Shown: positions 1 through 9,119 of the stretch, one piece after another | Layout: every line of letters begins with the position of its first letter | Numbering within the stretch: the first letter of the stretch is position 1 | NCBI GenBank assembly: GCA_002917075.1 | Contig: NTMA01000091.1 | Span: 104,588-168,587, forward strand | Reading direction: 5' to 3' | DNA from: Hawksworthiomyces lignivorus | Taxonomy: Eukaryota > Ascomycota > Sordariomycetes > Ophiostomatales > Ophiostomataceae | DNA: 64,000 nt | Translations under genes and position numbers: made by a program | The notes under the pieces: model-generated | The model's database searches: none | Seen by the model: only the letters and a program-made list of their open reading frames with translations | Told to the model about the DNA's origin: nothing

Positions 1-309
1 TACAAGATCGCGTAGGCAATCCTGTGCGTCTGGGCATTTGCTCATGATGTGCGCCTCCAGAGGAACCAGGCCGCCGCTGGCGCGCACCGGCTCTTCCAAG
101 CTCGACTTAATCTCCTGATTCTTCTCGCTGCCGACCGGTCTCCATTTCGCTTCGCTCAGTCGTGGCTGCTGGACATAGAGATATGCCGTCATGCCAATCA
201 GGGCCAGAACCACCAGAAGGCCAACACGGGCGCGTATGCGCCGCCGAGACGGCCCAGAATATGCCCGGCGCTCTGCCGCCGCCAGGAAATTCAGCGCTTT
301 CTCGTCCAT
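1..309 (-). CDS. GILT-like thiol reductase, 5' part (runs off the window edge)
   Basis: An open frame starts at an ATG at 309 and runs without a stop to base 1, giving the first 103 residues. Residues about 28-46 form one hydrophobic segment after an Arg-rich stretch (SRRRIRARV), so the protein probably enters the secretory pathway as a type II membrane protein or signal-anchored enzyme. From residue 83 the sequence PLEAHIMSKCPDAQDCL matches the start of the fungal gamma-interferon-inducible lysosomal thiol reductase (GILT) domain, a thioredoxin-like disulfide reductase of vacuole or secretory compartments. The two Cys (92 and 98) are spaced C-x5-C, not C-x2-C as in animal GILT. The rest of the domain lies outside the window, so activity cannot be judged. 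It is transcribed away from the hexokinase-like gene at 2332. Confidence 0.72.
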   Translation of the reverse strand, partial: MDEKALNFLAAAERRAYSGPSRRRIRARVGLLVVLALIGMTAYLYVQQPRLSEAKWRPVGSEKNQEIKSSLEEPVRASGGLVPLEAHIMSKCPDAQDCLRDLV

Positions 310-2331
310 GGATTTAAGAGGGAGTGAGGAGGGGTGCGGAGAGGGCAGGCGAGATTAAAGGTGTGACGTTATTGTTGCTATTAATACTGCTCGCATGGAC
401 CAACAAGGGGTCGAGAACGAGGCTCGCTGTTGAAATTGTTGGTTGACTGAGCTGGAGGAAACAGGCCGAGCTATTTGCTCGGTTGAATGCACGTGCCGGA
501 AGGGAGGAGTGGGAAAAGGAGAGGGCTGCCAGAATACGCGTAATCCAGCAATTTGTGACGGAAAGTTTCTTTTTATTTTAATCCCCAGAGTCGCTGTAGG
601 CTTTAGGCAGTTGATATTATTGCTCCGAGGGCAGCAGCTCAATGCGCCTGTGTCGTTATTCTGCGTTATTCCGGACCGTCTCTGCAAATGAATGGAGGAA
701 CGTTTTGAGGGCGGGAAGCAAAGCGCTTGGCGGCGGGAGTCAATCCGAAACGAGCAGACACCAGCAGATGGAGCAATAAAGAGGCACGGAGAAATAGAAG
801 ACTGTAGAGAAGAAAAAGAAGTAAACGAGATGACGAGGCGAAGGGGAAGAATACGACTCAGGTGGAGATGTGGGAGTCTAGGGGGAAACGAAGAGGAGGA
901 GACGTTGAAATATATGGTAATGGTTAGTATGCAGCCGGAAATCCTGGAAAAGGAGGCGGATGGGCAAATAGGAGATGAGCAAATCAAGGATGTCGCGACT
1001 AGCTGACGAAATTTCTAAGCTTAAGGCTCATAGTTAACTAGCAGTTACGGAGTACATAGTTACTTCCTAGATAAACGAACGTTAGAATGGCAGGTGGGGC
1101 ACGTGGACAAGCCGATCTCGCCGGTTCCCCCCTAATCTGGTTTTGGATTCGCCTCGGGTGGTAGCTGCGGCTCCCCCACAAGACACACACAAGGCAGCAG
1201 CAGCCCAGTGCAGCGCCTCTTGACTCCTTCCATTGATGCATGTCCGTGCCTGTGCCTGTCTTCCTCTATATATCAACTGCTGTTCTCTGGGGGAAGCAGC
1301 AACCGGCATTCTTGGTTCTGGGGTTACGCTTTCCTCTTCTACTGCCAGACGGAACGGAAGGAAAGAACGGAGCGAAGTGGGGCAAACAGTAGGCGCTACG
1401 AGGACTCTTTCTTCTGGAAGGGGAAGGTAATACGACGAAGACGTTTTGCTTTCCCGCACCGTTCTATGTCCCGCGGTCCATCATCACGCATCCAGTCACA
1501 GTCTCAATATACGGAGTACACCACATAGGGCGCATCACTCACATATTTCGTATATTTCGTGTGTGTCACCTGCTTTGCTGCCTCAAAATAGACTCATCGA
1601 CGAGGCTCATCTTGCTAGGGCAGCTTCTTGGCGTTTTTCTGCTTCTCTGCTTCTCTCTTCTTTTTTTTTTTGCTACCTTGCTTTGCATCATTAGCCTGCT
1701 TTCTGTCAACTATTTCTCTCCATCTTGCTTTATTTCCTTGCCTGGCTTCTCCAATTTATGTTATTTATCCTGGCTTGGTTCTACTGGCTCTCCTGGCTCA
1801 ACTGGTTCAACTGGCTCAACTGGCCCTCTGCTTAAGCATTGTCAACTATCTACCTCCAACATCCACGGCCAGCAACCTTGCAAACAGCCCCGTCCCGTTT
1901 TGTCGATCATGGGTAGTCGTGCCAGCTAGACCGGCTGAAACCAGGTTTCTCATTGGGAAAAGAAAAACGCCGAATCGAATAATTAAGGCTTGAAAAAATA
2001 AAAACAGAGAAACAGCATTAAGCATAAAGGAGAAACTATTAATACGGGAATAAGAAGAGAGAGCCTCCTCTTCCTCGACGGGGCTGGACTCTATTTTGCC
2101 AGACTACTTCTTCCTTTCTTCGTTGGAACTGATTTCATTTCTGCCATTGTTCCACTGTTGTTTCTTTGTCTCCCTACGTGTTGACTTTACCTCCCTCTGC
2201 TCACCCTCCAAGCTCTTTACATTTATTTCATTTCGGCGTCGAGCTGAGCTCAACATTATTGTTTTCCTTCTCCGTGGCTTCTGCTTCTACTAGTTCTCGT
2301 CATCAAAGCGCTTTGTCTTCCACGTTATACA
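310..2331. other. Divergent intergenic region between the GILT-like and hexokinase-like genes
   Basis: About 2 kb with no open frame that reads like protein. The part from about 1.45 to 2.3 kb is strongly pyrimidine-rich on the plus strand, as expected for the leader of the hexokinase-like gene. It contains two copies of TACGGAGTA (1046-1054 and 1510-1518), a 9-mer seen again elsewhere in the window's non-coding DNA, and a short 9-bp minisatellite near 1785-1830. A 210-codon minus-strand frame at 355-987 is low-complexity Ser/Pro and was not accepted. Confidence 0.6.
1785..1829. repeat. 9-bp minisatellite (CTGGYTCAA type)
   Basis: About five imperfect copies of a 9-bp unit related to CTGGCTCAA lie in the pyrimidine-rich leader region upstream of the hexokinase-like gene. 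One frame would read as a Thr-Gly-Ser repeat, but there is no supporting gene structure. Confidence 0.6.
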
Positions 2332-4314
2332 ATGGCTGCCGTCCCGGACGCCAGCCGGGGTCTTGCGGCCTTTCTCCAGCCGCTACAGGTCGACCGAGAA
2401 CGCGTATACACTATGTCCCGTGAATTTTCTAAGGTCTTTACACGCTTGGCTGCAGAGTCTGAAGACCAATTCTTGTCGACTCCAATATCGGAATCGATTT
2501 TGCTGCCACTCAGTCAGAAGAAAAAGAACCAGGGTCGGTGAGTATTGCCAGTCTTTCGACATCCTTAGAACTTTGCAGATCGGAGAATAACGAACGCCGT
2601 GCTGACTATATGTAACGTTGCGCTATTCAGATATCTAGCTATAGACATGTAAGCTCATATTTTTGTACTGAGTGCCACCTTTTCAAATCTTCTCTGGGCA
2701 AAATAACCGGAATTGACTTTATATAGCGGTGGAACCAATCTACGGGTTGGCTTTATTGAGCTACTAGGAGACGACAAGCCTCTCGCTGTGACAACGAAGC
2801 AACCGAATGGTCACCCAAAGCACGAAACGCAGTCAAATACAAGACAACCAGACGCAAGTTTCGTGTTACAGGCACCTTTAGCACCTCAGCCGGCACCACC
2901 CATACTAACCGGAGCTGACGAACAAGAGGACGATTCCCCATATTTACGGCGCCTCCATGAGCGAAGCTGGTCCATCCAGGACCATCTCAAGAGCGAGAAT
3001 GCAGACAGCCTCTTCGCCTGGATCGGCGGCTGTATCGCATTAGTCGTGAGCGAGGGTTGTGCTAGCTTCAACTTGCCGAGGGATGTAGCGCTGCCGATGG
3101 GTGTCACTTTCAGTTTTCCCATGGAACAAGACTCTCTGGCAGAAGCCAAGCTTATGTCCATGGGGAAGGGCTTTACAATCTCATCGAGACTCGACTTGGG
3201 CTCGCATCTGATCAAAGGCTACGAAAAAGCACGAGCCCAATGCACCAACGGTAGCCTGCCGCCAATTACCATTGCAGCCATTGCAAATGACTCAGTGTCA
3301 ACACTGGTATCCTTTGTATACGAGGTTCCCGCTCATGCTAATCAAAAGGCTGCCATGGGAATCATCTGCGGCACTGGTAGCAATGCCACCCTGCTACTGA
3401 AGCAGAGTAAACTGCACCCGTCGAAACGTCCCAAGCGAGTGAATCTACTGCCTGGAGAAAAGGACAAGAGGAAAGATGGCGACGATGACCAGATCAAAAT
3501 TGCCGTTAATACAGAGTGGAGCATCAACGGGACAGCACCGGCCATGCGAGCTGTCAACTTCATTAGTCGCTGGGATGACGAGCTGAGCCAGTCTGTTGAA
3601 TCTCCTGGCTTTCAACCGCTCGAATACATGACAGCTGGGCGGTACTTGGGCGAGCTGGGCCGCATCATGTTAATTGACTACATGACGACAGTGCTGGGAC
3701 TAGACCAGAAGACGCTCCCAAGCAAGTTCCTCCGGCGGTTCGAGCCTCACAACACGACTTTCCTCAGCCACTATCAGCCGGGAAGAGAACAATCTCTCCT
3801 GGATATGCTAGAAGCCGAGTTTCCTGTTGGAAGAGAAAATTTGAACGGATCAAGCAACGGACAATCCAACGGTCATGTGAACGGATATCGCAGCAATGGT
3901 GACGGTACGGCAATAGCATCATCGTTCCGTTGGACAGAGGAAATATCTGAGGCTCTTTATCATATTGCCAAAGCAATAGAAACGCGCGCGGCAGCCATCA
4001 TTGCTGCCGCAATTGTGGGTCTCCTCGACTGCGCTGACGAGCTGCCGCCACCCAAAGCCGTTAATGGAAATTCATCGTCATCACCACTTGAGCTTGTTGT
4101 TGGCTACACAGGTGGCTGCATCACAAATTTCCAAGACTACCTAGCAGATTGCCAAGCGTTCCTCGATGATCTCGTTGTGCAGCATTACGGCGATACACCA
4201 TCTTCCTCGCCGCCAGTGCGAGTTGTCCTGAGCCCTTGCCATGATGGTGGAATTAAAGGCGCCGGTATTTTGGTGCCTGCATCGCTGGCTAGCCAAGGGC
4301 TGCTCAAAGCGTGA
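2332..4314 (+). CDS. Atypical hexokinase-family protein (XprF / GlcNAc-kinase-like)
   Basis: Three exons: 2332-2537, an 18-nt microexon 2631-2648, and 2727-4314. Introns are GTGAGT..CAG and GTAAGC..TAG, and the product is 603 residues. The joined exons read RYLAIDIGGTNLRVGF, the hexokinase phosphate-binding (phosphate-1) motif. Further family marks are VTFSFPMEQDSL, GKGF, NDSVSTL (containing the catalytic-type Asp), GIICGTGSNA and SPCHDGGIKGAGIL. About 603 residues is longer than a glucose hexokinase (about 490) and close to XprF/HxkD-type regulatory hexokinases of ascomycetes. GlcNAc kinases are the other close relatives. Residues about 376-400 are a Ser/Asn/Gly-rich insertion. Expected role: cytosolic or nuclear sugar sensing (XprF represses extracellular proteases in Aspergillus), or GlcNAc phosphorylation. 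The choice between these is inference; membership of the hexokinase family is clear. The ATG has a good context (ACAATGG). Confidence 0.9.
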
Positions 4315-5542
4315 AAGACAATAGATGGGTATTTACGATTACAAGTGGAATTTTCAACAAGAATGAATCTTGGCGTTGATAAAAGACAGGAAACACGCAA
4401 GGCCACGACTGGAGTGAGCTTTAGGTAACCTTTTTATTTTGATTTTATTTGAACTTCTTTTGATGAGCTGCATTTTGCTTTTTGGTATTCTATTTTTGAA
4501 ACAGACGGGCTAAATTTAAGCATGAGAAAAACAACGAACAAATACAAATAGAGCATAAGCATTCCAATAGGAAAATGAAAGAAGTAATTGATGGCGTCCA
4601 TATCGACGATAAATTTCGAATACGACGTTTGCTGCCAGAAGAGCTGTCAGATGAGTGATACGGGACTGCACACATAATCTGGCTCCTATGCATTCTACAA
4701 GTGCCGTGGGTCCTCTCGATATTTGGTTGTGGGGAAAGCTAACCGAGCTCTTTACGATGGTCCCTCTTCTTTAGTTCATCTCAAGCTAAAACCAAAAACC
4801 TCCTTTTGTGTTTGAGAAGTCTTGGCAAGTAAGGCCACATTTGAATACCATATACGGAGTACAAGCGGAGCCACTCTGTGGCTTTTTAGAATTCTTTTAT
4901 TTAGTTATATATTTAGTGAAAATCGCATTCTAGAAATTATAAATGAATAAGCGATTCGTCGCATTATGGGCGTTGCCAAGCTTTACTCCTTACCGTTGGC
5001 TTCCCTCGCTTCCTCACAATGACATCGTGAAACCGTGCTTGTCCCAGAGATGACATCCACACGGCCCCATTTAATAGGAGGAAATATGAAGAAAATATAC
5101 TGGGAATACGTTAATAAGGCAGGCATGAGAGGGGAAAGAATTAGGATGGGAAACTAGCTAAAAAAAAGAATAGAAGCTTCTTTATGCACATTTCTCAACC
5201 TTTGCATCGTGGGTCTCTCTAGCACGGTGAATCCTTCATATCATTTTTGAGAGACTAGTGATTTTTGCTCGAATGAACTGTAAGACGATAGGTCCTGTAT
5301 AAATAAGTTATATATATTCTCTATTCATTTTGAACTTTTCCTCGTGCAGCATTTCCCTCTTTTCTCTCGTGTTTCCATCAATTCTGTCAGTGACAGAGAT
5401 CGTCTACTTCTTATTCCGTCGTTGATCGACTTTGGTATTTTATAGTTTTCTAGTACTTTTCTTTTTCACATCAGTTTCTTTTACTTCTTTTATCCACGCC
5501 GTATCATTCCTGTCGTTCTTTCTTCCTCTCCATACCGACACT
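4315..5542. other. Intergenic region with leader of the secreted-protein gene
   Basis: No credible coding frame. It holds one TACGGAGTA copy at 4853-4861. From about 5320 the plus strand turns CT-rich, consistent with the leader of the gene starting at 5543. Confidence 0.55.
5298..5307 (+). promoter_or_regulatory. Candidate TATA box of the small secreted-protein gene
   Basis: TATAAATAAG lies about 245 bp upstream of the ATG at 5543 and is followed by a long CT-rich tract. This is a common arrangement for strongly or conditionally expressed fungal genes. Assignment is by position only. Confidence 0.45.
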
Positions 5543-6185
5543 ATGCGCGCTTCTCTTGTTGTTCTTGCCTGGGCTGCAGGTTGCCTAGCTGGTGAGTTAG
5601 CCCTTGCCCATGTTTTCACTGCTCTGCTCTCTGTTGCCTATCTTCTAACGGTGCTGCCAAGCCCCGGCCAGGAGAGCCTCCTCCCTCTGCTTCGTCATTG
5701 GCTCGACGGAGCTACCGGCCGAGACCCAGGACGCCGCCGACGCCCTAGCCGATACGGTCACCTGCTCGACTACGGCGACCACAATCGACGGCGTGCCCGA
5801 CGTCACTTCGGGCGACGTCTCCTTTAGCCAGGTCAACTTTGCCGACGCGGCCAACAAAAAGCAGTCAACGCTGGCATTTGCGCTGTCGGCATTCGCCACG
5901 TCGGAACCGCTGGCCGCCAACAGCCTGGCTACTTTCCAGGACCAGCTGAACGTATACCTGGCTACGGAGGCGGGCATCCGGTCTGTCGGCGGCTCGCTCG
6001 CCATCAAGGTGCCCAAGTTCTTCCTCGAGTTCCAGGTGTCGCGCATCCAGACGGCGCAGGGCAACCCGCCCGCAGACGCCAGCCTGCAGGTGGACCACTT
6101 GCTGCAGAAGGTGCTGACCAACGCGGCGGGCCAGAGCCAGGATCTGCTGGACCAGGTGACGGCCTTGTCCAAGGTGCTGAGCTGA
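5543..6185 (+). CDS. Small secreted protein of unknown function
   Basis: Two exons, 5543-5591 and 5662-6185, with a 70-nt intron (GTGAGT..AAG, branch site CTAAC at 5645-5649). The product is 190 residues. Exon 1 is almost exactly the signal peptide (MRASLVVLAWAAGCLA), with a likely cleavage after the Ala-Ala-Pro-Ala junction. The mature part contains TTIDGVPDVTSGDVSF, YLATEAGIRSVGGSL, AIKVPKFFLEFQVSRIQTAQ and a C-terminal amphipathic stretch ending TALSKVLS. There is no membrane segment after the signal peptide, and only two Cys follow it, so it does not look like a disulfide-rich effector or hydrophobin. The layout recalls secreted proteins of the HsbA / cell-wall mannoprotein type, but I do not assign it to that family. 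Exon phase is exact (G|CC). Confidence 0.82.
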
Positions 6186-6336
6186 AAAAAAAGAGAAGAA
6201 GAAAAAAATATCAGAGGGAGGAGACGTGGGAAATGGGGAGCGTCTATAGCGATACCATTGCATATGAGTAGCATGCCATACACAATTTTTTTTTTATTAC
6301 TTTGATATATTGTCTATTAGATTTCTATGCGATGAA

Positions 6337-7398
6337 CTAATACCCATCCCGCTTCGCGTTCGCGTCCAAGGCCCCAGTGGCCGCGGCCAGCTGCTGCGTC
6401 ATTGACTCGCCCAATGCGCTAAGGTCCGTGATCACAGAGACCATGTCGAATCCCTCTGCGGCCCGCTGCCGCGCCTGCTCACCGCCCGTGCCTTGAAATT
6501 GCGTGTAAGCAAATATTGCATGGGAATGGAATAGGGCTGAGGAAAGAAAAAGCTGCAAAAGGAGAAGAAAACCTACAGAAAATCGCGGCCTTCTTGCCGT
6601 GCGTCTTGCAGGCCTTGAGCACCTTCTGGATGGCGGCCTCGTGCTCGGCGCCGCCCCGCTCGACGCCCATCTGCAGCGCCAGGTCAAAGGGCCCGATCAG
6701 CAGCGCGTCCAGGCCGGGCACGGCGGCGATGGCCTCCACGTTCTCGACGCCCTGGCGGGACTCGATCTGGACGGCGACCAGCAGGTCCGAGTCGGCGCCG
6801 GTGTCGTAGCCGCGCTCGCCGCCGCCGGGGGCGACGCCGGGGAACGCGTGCAGGGCGTACATGGGCCCGTAGCCGCGGGAGCCGACGGGCGGGTACTTGC
6901 AGTAGCTGACAATCTTCTCGGCGTCGGCGGCGGTGTGGCACATGGGCGTCAGCACGCCGTGGGCGCCCGAGTCGAGCGCGCGCTTGATCAGCCACTCCTC
7001 GGCCCAGGGGATGCGGATGATGGGGCTGGCGCCCTCGTTGGCGATGGCGCTGGACAGCTCGTAGTAGTCCTTGTCGGAGATGAGGCCGTGCTCGGCGTCC
7101 AGCAGGACCCACGAGAACTTGTGGTCGAGCGGAGAGACCGCGACCGACCGCAGGATGGTCCTGGCGACCGCAGCGCTCGGGAAGCTGGAGCCGGGGGAAA
7201 AACCACAGCGTGAGTACGGGGAGCAGTGCAGAGAAGAGGACACAGGAATAAGAGGAAGACAAAGGCATGAGAGCCCAAGCGGCGAGCAAAAGACAAACTC
7301 TGCGCGTTCTTGAGAGAGAGAACTCACGTCAACCAGAAGCCGTAGGCCGTCTTGGCCCCCGCCTTCAGCGTTTGTGTGAGGGCAGTTTCAAAACCCAT
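6337..7398 (-). CDS. HpcH/HpaI-family class II aldolase
   Basis: Three exons on the minus strand: 7398-7328, 7184-6577 and 6491-6337, with introns of 143 and 85 nt. The product is 277 residues, the usual size for the family. These enzymes are divalent-metal-dependent pyruvate aldolases that split or form 2-keto-4-hydroxy acids, as at the end of homoprotocatechuate breakdown. The active-site elements are all present: DAEHG with His56, RIP with Arg81, VQIES with Gln163 and metal-ligand Glu165, and IGPFDLAL with metal-ligand Asp191. The start MGFETALTQTLKAG is a typical family N-terminus. No signal peptide is present, so it is probably cytosolic. The gene is divergent from the flavin-reductase-domain gene at 7962 and may share its promoter. 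The natural substrate cannot be deduced. Confidence 0.9.
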
Positions 7399-7961
7399 CG
7401 TGTCCAGCCCGGCAAGGAAGAGATGTACGAGGAGAAGGGAGAGGTGAAGGGTATGTACAGAAAAAAGAGGCTGAGAAAAGGAAAGACAAATCTACACGGC
7501 GCAATTTACACAGGACCAAAATCTACGTCGCAACATACTGCCATCTTGCACGATGGACCCTAATACATATATACTCTCCGCAAAGTGCGGGCAGCTGTTG
7601 AAGTGTGGAGAGCAGCGATCTCGGGGATTCGCGATATCGGTAACCGAATAGTCAATCGAAAGGACGCGGATGCTTTATTGGCCCACTTGGGATTCCCAAG
7701 TGGGAGCTTTTCCGTCGGATCCTAAAGTCCTAACGCCAAAAATGTCTTGGAAAGCTGCATAACCGATCGGGTCGGAATCTTGGCATTTAAGGGACAAAAG
7801 CTCATGATGTCTTCTGGCGTCGTTCTCCGGAAAAGCACCGTGGCAAAACAACCAGCTACAAGAACCTTTAGCTCATTTCCCCGTCAGATAGAGAGAATAA
7901 AGAGAGCTATTTGCCCCTGCGCAATTTTCTCTGGAAGCGATACTTGAATTTTTGCAAAAGG
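7399..7961. promoter_or_regulatory. Shared divergent promoter region (aldolase / flavin reductase-like)
   Basis: 563 bp separate the two start codons. The region contains a perfect 10-bp inverted repeat at 7682-7704 and no coding frame that looks real. Confidence 0.55.
7682..7704. promoter_or_regulatory. Perfect inverted repeat, candidate operator
   Basis: CCCACTTGGG and its exact reverse complement CCCAAGTGGG are separated by ATT. The site is 278 bp before the flavin-reductase-like ATG and 284 bp before the aldolase ATG, almost centred in the divergent promoter. The symmetry would suit a dimeric regulator; no known factor is assigned. Confidence 0.5.
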
Positions 7962-8753
7962 ATGGCCCCTAAGCGCAAGACGCGATCTAGTGTGGGGAAA
8001 AACAAGAAGACTAAGAAGATTGTGGTGGAGGAGGAAGAGGAAGAGGAAGGTCTGGGCGACGAAGAGCAGTCAGCAGCATCACAGGATGGCTCGGAGTACG
8101 CAGACGACGACGACATCGGCGATTGCAGTGCTGGCAGCTCACCTGGCCACCCCTTCACGGCCCTGCGCCTCTCGCAGGTCTGCCGCCTTATCGAGCCGGG
8201 CCCCATCCTGCTCGTATCGACCGGCTCCGTCGCCGACCAATCGCACAACCTCATGACCATGGGCTTCCACATGATGGTGCAGCACAGCGGCCCGACGCTC
8301 ATCGGTGCCTGCATCGGACGCTGGGACGCCTCGTTTGCTGCGCTGCGGGCCCAGCGCCAGTGCGTCCTGGCCGTGCCGAGCGCCGAGATGGCGGAGGCGG
8401 TCGTGGACATTGGCAACTGCTCCAAGGACGACGAGGACGACGGCCAAGGGCAGAACAAGTGGACCCGCTTCGGCCTCGAGCCGCTGCCCGCCCAGGCCGT
8501 CAAGCCGCCGCTGGTCGGCGGCCCGCACATCATGGCCAACATCGAGTGCGTCGTCCACGACCGAGCCATGGTCGGCCGCTACTCCATGTGGATCCTCAAG
8601 GCGGTGCGCTGCTGGTGGGACGAGGACAAGGTGCAGAACACCGGCCGCATGCTGCACCACCGGGGCAACGGGATCTTTTCAGTGTCGAAGATGGGCGATG
8701 CGCTGGTAGATCTCCATGAGCGTATGACAAAATGGCCAGAGCTGGCGGAATAG
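7962..8753 (+). CDS. Flavin reductase-like (FMN-binding split barrel) domain protein
   Basis: Single exon, 263 residues. The N-terminus is basic then acidic (MAPKRKTRSS, a Lys-rich patch, then a Glu run near residues 26-32), which could act as a nuclear signal or a flexible tail. From about residue 60 comes the flavin-reductase-like domain: TALRLSQVCRLIEPGPILLV, NLMTMGFHMMVQHSGPTLIG, RQCVLAVPSAEMAEAVVDIGNC, PPLVGGPHIMANIECVV. Such proteins bind FMN/FAD and may supply reduced flavin to a partner monooxygenase or form part of an oxidoreductase. The ATG at 7962 is chosen because it is the first in frame and gives the conserved length; upstream in-frame codons lack an ATG. It is head-to-head with the aldolase. 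The partner enzyme is unknown. Confidence 0.85.
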   Translation: MAPKRKTRSSVGKNKKTKKIVVEEEEEEEGLGDEEQSAASQDGSEYADDDDIGDCSAGSSPGHPFTALRLSQVCRLIEPGPILLVSTGSVADQSHNLMTMGFHMMVQHSGPTLIGACIGRWDASFAALRAQRQCVLAVPSAEMAEAVVDIGNCSKDDEDDGQGQNKWTRFGLEPLPAQAVKPPLVGGPHIMANIECVVHDRAMVGRYSMWILKAVRCWWDEDKVQNTGRMLHHRGNGIFSVSKMGDALVDLHERMTKWPELAE

Positions 8754-9119
8754 ATTTCCGCTTCATAGAGAAGCGTCTTGGGGGCGTGAACTCTCCGTGT
8801 AAGATAGATGGATGGGACTACTCCGTACAGTACAGAATAAAATTGGCACAGTATATGGCGGTAGAGCGCTGGTTTCCCTGTCTCTTTAATAGCGGGGCGG
8901 GCTTTCTTATCGCGATAAGAAAGACGCCAAAAAAAATTACTGGCAGAAAAAAAAAATTAATTGGAAAATAGTAAAATGAAGCATCCCAAACTGCGCTTAG
9001 AAACTGAAGCAAGGTTCTACAAGCCATTTCAGCTACAAGCAGCTTAAGCGGAAAGGACTGCTTCATTGTATGGCAAGTGTCTCTTGATTGTTTAGCCACC
9101 GGTTTACATTCCGGACAAC
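8754..9119. other. Short intergenic region upstream of UTP21
   Basis: 366 bp containing the 3' end of the flavin-reductase-like transcript and the UTP21 promoter. It holds a TACGGAGTA copy (reverse orientation, 8819-8827) and a 22-bp perfect palindrome with two GATA sites (8902-8923). No coding frame is supported. Confidence 0.6.
8902..8923. promoter_or_regulatory. 22-bp perfect palindrome with back-to-back GATA sites
   Basis: CTTTCTTATCG is followed at once by its exact reverse complement, so the centre reads CTTATCGCGATAAG. Each half carries GATAAG, the HGATAR site of fungal GATA factors (AreA, SreA, NsdD types). It lies about 197 bp upstream of the UTP21 ATG and about 150 bp after the flavin-reductase-like stop codon. 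Function is inferred from sequence only. Confidence 0.55.

Noticed and set aside
355..987. 210-codon minus-strand frame between the GILT-like and hexokinase-like genes
   Set aside because: Low-complexity Ser/Pro/Phe composition, no domain, no splice or promoter context; explained by purine-rich plus-strand DNA.
6479..7327. 282-codon unspliced reading of the aldolase
   Set aside because: It reads through both introns and loses the conserved N-terminus and C-terminus; the three-exon model restores family length and motifs.
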